Shown piece after piece: positions 58,113 through 64,000 of a stretch of 64,000 bases of DNA. Within the stretch, counting starts at the first letter, position 1, and every line of letters begins with the position of its first letter. Both the position numbers and the translations under genes were made by a program. The DNA lies in the NCBI GenBank assembly GCA_021018995.1, contig CM037588.1, forward strand, positions 94,524,765 to 94,588,764, in the 5' to 3' direction. The notes under the pieces are model-generated. The model saw only the letters and a list, made by a program, of their open reading frames with translations, ran no database searches and was not told where the DNA came from. Source of the stretch: Chloranthus sessilifolius. Taxonomy: Eukaryota; Streptophyta; Magnoliopsida; Chloranthales; Chloranthaceae.

Positions 58113-60042
58113 CTTCTATAATTACTTATGGATTTTATCCAACTATTCTTTCAGCTGTTTCGACTCCTTGGACATGGGGGTTGTCTTCTCAATTATTAGC
58201 CTAGACTTACTTTGGGCTATCAGGAGTGGGGTAATTACAGGTGGAAGATTGATATTGGTCACTGCCCAGGCATAGGCCCCACTATTTCTGATCTCGTCCT
58301 CCTCATACTGTTGGTCTACATAGGGTACAGTGAGGACGAGATTTTTATGTTGATGTATGGACTAGATGGGATTGGACTGGATGTGGGTTGGGTGAGCCCC
58401 TTGGGTGTAAGGGAAGTGTTGTGTGGTGATGGGGTGAGTGGTTGTTTAGTTTAGGGGTGGGGCCTAATGAGACCATTGGACATGAGGGAAGGTTTGGAGA
58501 TGGTCTTGGGGTATGGGGCAGTGAGAAAATTGGGTCTAAGGTATGGCATGGGTTTGACCCAGTTGTGAAGATTGGGGGTGGGTGAAATTTTGGGGGTATT
58601 GTGGAGGGTATGAGTATGGGGCTTGGGCTATGGGCCCGGGGTAGGTTTGGACCACAAGGCCTTGATCAGGTTGGGTTTGGGTAAAGGGCATGGGATTTGG
58701 GGGATCTTGGCCTATTAGGCCTTGATGGGTATGGCCCATTGGGCTTTGGAGGGCTTAGGCCATGGGCCATTGGTGGGTATGGGCTTTGGCCAGATGGGTC
58801 TGGGCTGTGGGCCCTTGGGGTATGTGGGCCTAGCCTACTAGGTTTTGAGGGGTATGGGCCATGGGCCATTGGTGGGTATGGGCATGGGCCCTTGGACGGT
58901 TTGGGCTTGGGCCAAATGGGTTTGGGCCATGGGCCCTTGGGTAAGGGTTTGGGCAATGGGCCCTTGGGGTATGTGGGCATGGCCCATTGGGTTTTGAGGG
59001 GTATGGGCCATGGGCCATTGGTGGGTTTGGGCCCGTGGGTATGGGTGATGGGGTGTTGGGCCATTAGGCCTTGGAGATCATGGGTGATGGGGTATTGGGC
59101 CTTGGAGATTATGGGTGGTGGGGTTTTGGGTCAATGGGCCTTAGAGATCATGGGTGGTGGGGTGTTGGGCCAATGGGCCTTGGGGCATGTGGGAGATGGG
59201 GATAGTATGAATTATGGGGGTTGATGGGGGTCATGGGGGAGTGAAGCATGGAGATTGGCTAGGGTGTGGGATGGGTTCAGGGACATGGGGTGTGAAGGAG
59301 GGGGTGTGTTTTGAGAAGCCTTCCATATGGAGTAGGCTTGGAACATCTCCTCCATCATGGTCATGGAAGGAGGATTGGATGTGGGTGGTGGAGATGGGAT
59401 GGAGGAGAAATGGGGCATGACCCCGTTATGATTGGGCATGGCCATGGTAAGAAGGTGGGATATGGGGTGGATTGGAGAGTTGAGGTGGGGTAAAGAATGG
59501 GGAGGGATTAGGGATTTTTAGGGATGGTGGTTGGTGGGGTGTGGATGTTTGGAAAAAATCGGGCAGATCCCTGGTAAAATGGGCATGACCCAAGTAGATG
59601 GGGGAATTTGTGGAGGGTTGGATAGGGTGGAGGTGGTGTATGTGAATGTGGGTGGATCGGGTCTACAGGGGGAAGATGGGAAATGGGGCATGAATGTGGA
59701 TGGAGAGAAAGGGTTTGGGTTTTGTATGAATGTGGATGGGAAATGGGTTGGATTTGGCATGGGTATTGTTTGGGCAAAATATGGAGAATGGGGGGTTGGA
59801 CTTTGGATATTTTGGGGGGTAGTGGTTGGGAAGATGGGGGCGCCGAAAGGGCTGGTAACGGAAAAGGGGGGCTGGGGGAGGGAGATGGGGAAAAGACTTC
59901 TCCCGAATGGGAGTGGGTTGGAGAAGGTGGCGGGGATGAGTCAGGATCAGCATAAGTCGAGTCCACTGCCCACAACATTCTTCGGGAGCTGGTCGAGTAA
60001 GGGTGCCTTGGATAAGGCCTCAAAATCCTCCTCCTTCCCCTA
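58113..60042 (-). pseudogene. Proline-rich repeated N-terminal gag extension of TAT 2
   Basis: One minus-strand frame can be followed through about 640 codons with a handful of stops. It begins EEDFEALSKAPLLDQLPKN (near 60030), runs through a Pro/Phe/Ser/Thr-rich stretch, then a Pro/His/Gln-rich stretch of repeated units like QGPMAQT and NGPWPIP (58740-59170), and ends in a basic KESKQLKE..LDKI segment before the capsid. Composition is extreme: the plus strand is G/T-rich with many GGG runs. Large plus-strand Gly-rich frames here (for example 58697-59224) are shadows of this bias. No domain recognised; the gag of TAT 3 has only about 160 codons at this place. Confidence 0.65.
58740..59170 (-). 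repeat. Degenerate G-rich minisatellite
   Basis: Units near GGCCATGGGCCATTGGTGGG and TGGGCCCTTGGGGTATGTGG recur at 58755, 58855, 59000 and in shorter forms, with a base period around 30-50 bp. Later units at 59040-59190 follow GATCATGGGTGATGGGGT. The in-frame nature on the minus strand suggests it grew as coding sequence. Confidence 0.8.
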
Positions 60043-61430
60043 AGGGACGGCGGAGGGTAAGATGATGCCGTTGTACCAGCACCACAAACTATATTTTTTT
60101 GGGTTTTGATGATTTTTTTTTGAATTTTTTGAAAAAGTTTTTAAAAAACAAAGATTTCGAGGCCTTGGAATTCCCTTTTTGGGTGGCCCTCGTACCTTAA
60201 TTCAGGACCTGTGATGACGATTCTGATGCACTACGGAAGAATCGAAGGAGAACCTTCGATCTATTGAAGGAACAGAAATCGAGGCAAACAACCCGATCCC
60301 CCGGAATGGGCCAAAAAGAGGTTGCCCTCTCTTGACCGGCCAGTGCGTATTAGGTGTCGGAGATGGCGAGGCTTAAACAAGGCACTAAGCACACTAATTG
60401 GGGGACTCGGGAGGTGAAGAAGGTCACAGATTCGAGCTGGTGTGCTGTTAAATAGACCTGGTGCAACTAATACATGCACCCAGGTTGCAAGGCACTGTTT
60501 TTACACTGGCGCAACTATTAGTTGCACCAAGGTAAAAACCTGGATTTTAAAGCTGGCACAACTATTAGTTACGCCAGCTATAAATTCTAGTTTTTTGTAC
60601 TGGAGCAACTAATACATGCACTAGGCAAAAACTGATGCTCCTCCAGAATGTATGACAGCAGCCACCAACACCCGAAATGAGTTTCTTTTTTTGGTTTTTA
60701 TGGAAGCTAGGCTTTCGGGAACTGGGCTATTTTTTTGATAATCGATTCTCTCCTCACCGCACCTAGAGGGTTTGAGTCATGTTTAACTCGCTATCTCTTT
60801 GCCCCCATGCCCTCATGGCCCATCGAAAATTCTAAAAACACGAATACGTAAAAAAGGCCAACACAACGCAAGCACAATGTCAGCTCACCTGACCTGGGAT
60901 CTGCTAAACAAAGAGATCAACGTCCTAGCGTGAAAACATCCTACCAGTGTCCCACCGCTAACTACGCTACACTTCCCATTGCAGACATCACTGTCCGAAA
61001 AGCTCAAACAACACGCTTACTGCACCAAAGAAGAAAAGGGAGAAAGCTCAATCAGGTCCCGTCTCTAAAAGAAAGAACCTTCCTCCTAAATTGCTCGATA
61101 CAAATGGTCACCAGATACCATAGCAGACGAAAGCAAAAAAGAAGAGAACTTGGGTCTCCTCCCATGTCCCATCGCATCCTACTAATGCCAAACAGCACGA
61201 ACATACTGTCGAAAACTATCGAAGTCCCATCGCGGCATCACCACAATACCACTTGTCTCATCGCGACATCACCTTCCCCAAGACACTACATCACATCGGC
61301 AACTGCCAAACGCCATAGCAGACAAAGCAAAAAAAAGAAAGAAAAGATAACTTCAAACCCCCATCACAATAGCACCCCGCTACAACATCACAAGTCCCAT
61401 CGCACAACCCAGGTAAGTATCACCCCCAGG
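60043..61430 (-). other. Leader region of TAT 2 with palindrome array J2
   Basis: Minus strand upstream of gag. It holds array J2 (60459-60627), a TATA-like TCTATTTAAC (about 60448-60457) after it, A/T-rich sequence, and a set of GCGATGGGAC-like sites (plus-strand CCCATCGC at 61167, 61229, 61387; variants at 60945 and 61257) that resemble the primer-site stretch near 48036. No gene; the plus-strand frame 60930-61433 lacks any known feature. Confidence 0.55.
60459..60627 (-). repeat. Palindrome array J2 (same motif as J1)
   Basis: Four copies near 60459, 60507, 60554 and 60602, about 47 bp apart, matching TGGCGCAAC..GTTGCGCCA with one to four changes each; the first and last carry the variant centre TAATACAT. 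Same motif and same copy number as LTR array J1, which ties this internal region to the LTR at 48060-49652. Confidence 0.9.
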
Positions 61431-61479
61431 TAAGTATTAATCATTTTTTAATTACTCGATATTTCCAATAAATATAGTT

Positions 61480-62041
61480 ATTTATGATTAAGTCAAAATG
61501 TTTTCAAAACCCATCTCTCTTAACTCGCGAGTTACTGTAGTCCTCCCATAAGAGACAACCATCAGTATTCGTCGAGAAGGTTAGATGGAGTATCCGGCAT
61601 GCTAAGTGTCATCTTGACAACCACATAAACGATCGGGTTCACAAATCTCGTACCAGTGGATCTACTCAGCGACATCTCGATAGCCACATTTTCCGTCATT
61701 TTACCACCGAATTGATCTTAAGTTAAACTCTCTAGAATTTCAAAATCTTTAGACCCTCTTATTTATGATTAAGTCAAAATGTTTTCAAAACCCATCTCTC
61801 TTAACTCGCGAGTTACTGTAGTCCTCCCATAAGAGACAACCATCAGTATTCGTCGAGAAGGTTAGATGGAGTATCCGGCATGCTAAGTGTCATCTTGACA
61901 ACCACATAAACGATCGGGTCCACAAATCTCGTATTAGTGGATCTACTCATCGACATCTCAATAGCCACATTTTCCGTCATTTTACCACCGAATTGATCTT
62001 AAGTTAAAATCTCTAGAATTTCAAAATCTTTAGACCCTCTT
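61480..62041 (+). repeat. 281-bp tandem repeat, two copies
   Basis: Copies 61480-61760 and 61761-62041 differ at about six positions by eye (for example GGGTTC/GGGTCC near 61640 and CTCAGCGAC/CTCATCGAC near 61660). Both contain TTAACTCGCGAGTTACTG, itself a palindrome (AACTCGCGAGTT). Confidence 0.95.
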
Positions 62042-62247
62042 AATTGCTTCAAAAAAAAAAATCTTCTACTACAAAAAAACAAACAAAATAAAAAAAATCA
62101 GAAAGAAAATAATACTATCAAAATAAAAAACATAAAGAAAAAAAGCAACAAAGTAAATAGACCCAATTCGCCCTTCTCTAAATACCAAAAAAAATCGATT
62201 AAGTGCCTCATTACCCATATACCATAAAGCTGACTTTTAACTCCTTA

Positions 62248-62530
62248 GACCACCTGAACTCACAATTGAGCGCTTATCCCACTACGCAGAATTGGATCGA
62301 GCGCATACGCCACTGTGTAGAATCACTTATTCAGAAACCTTAGGACCAGAATTTCCCAACTTAAAGACCGCCTGAACTTACAATCGAGCCCATATCCCAC
62401 TGCGCAGAATTGGATCGAGTGCATACGCCACTGCGCAGAATCATTTATTCAAATACATTAAGACTATAATTCCCTACTTAGCAGATCGACTCCAGATAAA
62501 TCAAGTGCACGCGCCACTGCGCAGAATTTA
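62248..62530 (+). repeat. 118-bp diverged repeats with CTGCGCAG motif (array L)
   Basis: Two full copies start at 62248 and 62366; a third partial copy ends near 62530. Each unit has two CCACTGCGCAGAAT sites separated by ATTGGATCGAG.GCATACG. CTGCGCAG is an 8-bp palindrome; five sites are present, two decayed. Confidence 0.85.
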
Positions 62531-63050
62531 ACTGATCACACCTCACAAAATTCACCTTAAGTACCAGCCCAAACCGGCCCCTTTCCCTTGGGAAACTGAA
62601 CAACAAATATACTCAATCTAAGAACTTACAAATGCCTATTGGAAAAAGGAACGCCTGGCACACATTGGTGTGAGCAATGACTCACTCGGTCTGACATGAC
62701 TTGTTAAAGCCTTCGATATTATATTGCACTCTCTTTTTGTATTTTTGGTTCCTGAACCTTATGGACATTTGTATGACACCCCTCGGTACCTCGAACACGC
62801 CATATCCCTCTGTTAGCTCATGCCATGCGACGAGATGCGTCATGCACCCACAAATCCGAAAAGTTTCTTTCGACAGCAACCACTGGGCCCACGAATGCTC
62901 CATATAAGCTTGTTCTGATAGATAAAAAAGTCAAGCATGTCATGTCAGCATCCCCAATTCACATTTGTGAATTCCTAAGTGAAAAGAGAAAGCACCTCGA
63001 ATGAGGGGTGTCTACTTCTTCGACGCTTTCTTACTTCGCAAGAGCGCGTC

Positions 63051-63063
63051 GAAGAGGGGCATC
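63051..63063 (+). other. Polypurine tract of TAT 3
   Basis: GAAGAGGGGCATC directly before the LTR start. TAT 2 has the related AAGACGGGCATC at the same place, supporting the call. Confidence 0.7.
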
Positions 63064-64000
63064 TATAGACACTCCCATTTTGCCTTCTCGGAGTATACAA
63101 ACTTGTTTAGTAAACCTTTGATCCTTTTAACCCATGTTGTGGGACCATGCAATAGTATATGGCTGAACACAGGTTAAAACAATAGCTCTGTGGCTCAGAT
63201 CCCAACATAGGGAGACTATATACTAAGCAACAGTATATAGCCAGAATGCAGACTAAAATAATAGTCTTATATTTCATTCTAGAGACCATACCCGGACAAC
63301 CACGAATTACGCGCTAGAAAACCAGCGCTTAATTCGATCACATGCAAAACCACAAGCGTGTGACCAATCCACCTTTCAGACCAAACTTCCTTTCCTAGAC
63401 CGATTCGAGACTCGATTACGTTCCTGAAATAGAATGTGTGATTGGATTGAGCGCTTCACCACCTACACGCAATTGGCCTATGCCCTACCTAGTCTTACTA
63501 CCCTTGACTCCTGCGTTTCCTTGATTAAACATTTTGAGTTAAATGTTTAATCAGATTGAGTGCATGATAACATGTGCGCAATTAGTCTTAATTTGTTAGG
63601 ACTAGGAGAGTCGCTGAGCAAGTCAGCCGGTCGCTCACTAAGTCGGTGACAGACTCAAAGCGATCAAGCGCAGAATTTAGGCACGTAATTCAATTAAGCG
63701 CCTGTAAACAAGCGCGTAATTGAAGGAAAACCAATAAAAGCTTTTTTTCTCGAAGAGAAAAGGGAGGTTGGACGAAAAAGGATAGAATTTTTGAGAGAGA
63801 ACGAATTTCAAAGTCAGAGAACAACGAGGACAAACCCATAGAGCACCTAATCATGGTTTCGAGATTCAAGCTTCTAATCTTTGAGATTTCTCTCCGCAGC
63901 CCCGACCCTTAGGTAATAATTTAATTTTTTTAGTACTCCGACCATAGCTTATAATCTCTAGATCTATTAATTTTTAATTTTATTTTCAGTCTTAGACCGT
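63064..64000 (+). repeat. 3' LTR of TAT 3, cut by the window end
   Basis: Begins TATAGACACT where the family has TGTAGACACC, so the terminal TG is mutated. The first 650 bp match 35340-35949 with about 10 percent differences and some indels, but 63715-64000 is identical to 35950-36235. It contains motif array K (63305-63725) and the TATA-like CCAATAAAAGC. Confidence 0.85.

Larger units (their letters stand above)
48026..61430 (-). mobile_element. TAT-like element 2 inserted in TAT 3
   Basis: Minus-strand order: leader with repeated GATGGGAC-like sites and palindrome array J2 (61430-60043), gag (60042-56907), linker, protease, RT, RNase H, second RNase H, integrase (to 52117), 3' region, polypurine tract and LTR (49652-48060), then a further 34 bp resembling a primer site. 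No 5' LTR is seen at the high-coordinate end. The borders in TAT 3 are approximate: 48026 from loss of integrase similarity, 61430 from the start of the tandem-repeat region. Its pol is closely related to TAT 1 (5701-8430). Confidence 0.7.
61441..63050 (+). other. 3' untranslated region of TAT 3 (probable)
   Basis: 1.6 kb with two tandem repeat blocks (listed separately), an A-rich tract (62048-62155) and no convincing gene. Tandem repeats in this place are known for TAT elements. Assignment to TAT 3 rests on its position directly before the polypurine tract and 3' LTR. Confidence 0.55.
35340..64000 (+). mobile_element. TAT-like Ty3/gypsy element 3 (host of TAT 2)
   Basis: Plus-strand order: 5' LTR 35340-37686, PBS, gag, PRO, RT/RNase H (interrupted by a solo LTR at 43382-45501), partial integrase up to about 48025, then the inserted minus-strand TAT 2, then a 3' untranslated region with tandem repeats (61441-63050), polypurine tract and 3' LTR from 63064. 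Inserted into Athila protease; the expected target duplication is CTGTG (35335-35339) with its partner outside the window. That the LTRs at both ends belong to one element is an inference from family, orientation and position. Confidence 0.75.

Noticed and set aside
58697-59224. Plus-strand glycine-rich frame of 175 codons
   Set aside because: It is the complement of the Pro-rich gag repeat; its open length follows from the G-rich composition lacking stop codons.
59531-60043. Plus-strand Gly/Val-rich frame of 170 codons
   Set aside because: Shadow of the minus-strand gag extension for the same reason.
60930-61433. Plus-strand frame of 167 codons in the TAT 2 leader
   Set aside because: Basic, low-complexity translation with no domain, in an untranslated region on the opposite strand to the element.
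62682-62903. 73-codon minus-strand frame near the TAT 3 end
   Set aside because: No similarity or start context that I can recognise; it lies in an untranslated region with many indels.

Overview
This window looks like nuclear DNA from a flowering plant with a large, repeat-rich genome. I found no intact host gene, rRNA, tRNA gene or CRISPR array. Almost every base belongs to decayed LTR retrotransposons of plant Ty3/gypsy clades: Tekay-like chromoviruses, Athila-like and TAT-like elements. There is also one remnant of an intron-containing gene of plant mobile domain type. The clade mix, the tRNA-type primer-binding sites, the accessory ORFs and the roughly 80-bp introns with GT..AG borders all point to a plant.

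Layout. 1-5296: 3' end of Tekay-like element 1 (+), with the end of pol, an accessory ORF and the 3' LTR. 5297-5470: piece of a TAT LTR. 5471-12000: TAT element 1 (+), with a decayed pol, a long 3' region and an antisense plant-mobile-domain (PMD) ORF. 12005-13228: minus-strand spliced PMD-type gene remnant, cut off by the next element. 13285-15931: LTR and internal part of an unclassified minus-strand element. 15932-26513: Tekay-like element 2 (-), from 3' LTR through accessory ORF, INT, RNase H, RT, PRO, gag and PBS to a piece of 5' LTR. 26514-35339: Athila-like element (+) sitting in that 5' LTR. 35340-64000: TAT element 3 (+) sitting in the Athila protease region; its probable 3' LTR runs off the window. 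Inside TAT 3 lie a solo LTR (43382-45501) and TAT element 2 (-, about 48026-61430). A further solo LTR (32341-34665) sits in Athila gag, and a lone LTR (22891-23707) in Tekay 2. The nesting is at least five levels deep, and two solo LTRs have perfect 5-bp target duplications.

How the parts work together. The pol genes are all broken, so nothing here looks autonomous. The most notable signal is shared by the elements: each family carries a cluster of short, CG-containing palindromes whose sequence differs by family (GATCGATC, ACCGGT, CCGCGG, CTCGAG, CTATCGATAG, GGCGCAAC..GTTGCGCC and others). The clusters lie in the LTRs, usually upstream of a TATA-like box. In both Tekay elements the same palindrome recurs in front of the accessory ORF, and a palindrome cluster plus TATA box stands directly in front of the antisense PMD ORF of TAT 1. 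I read this as a family-specific promoter module used by both the LTR and the accessory gene. That is inference.
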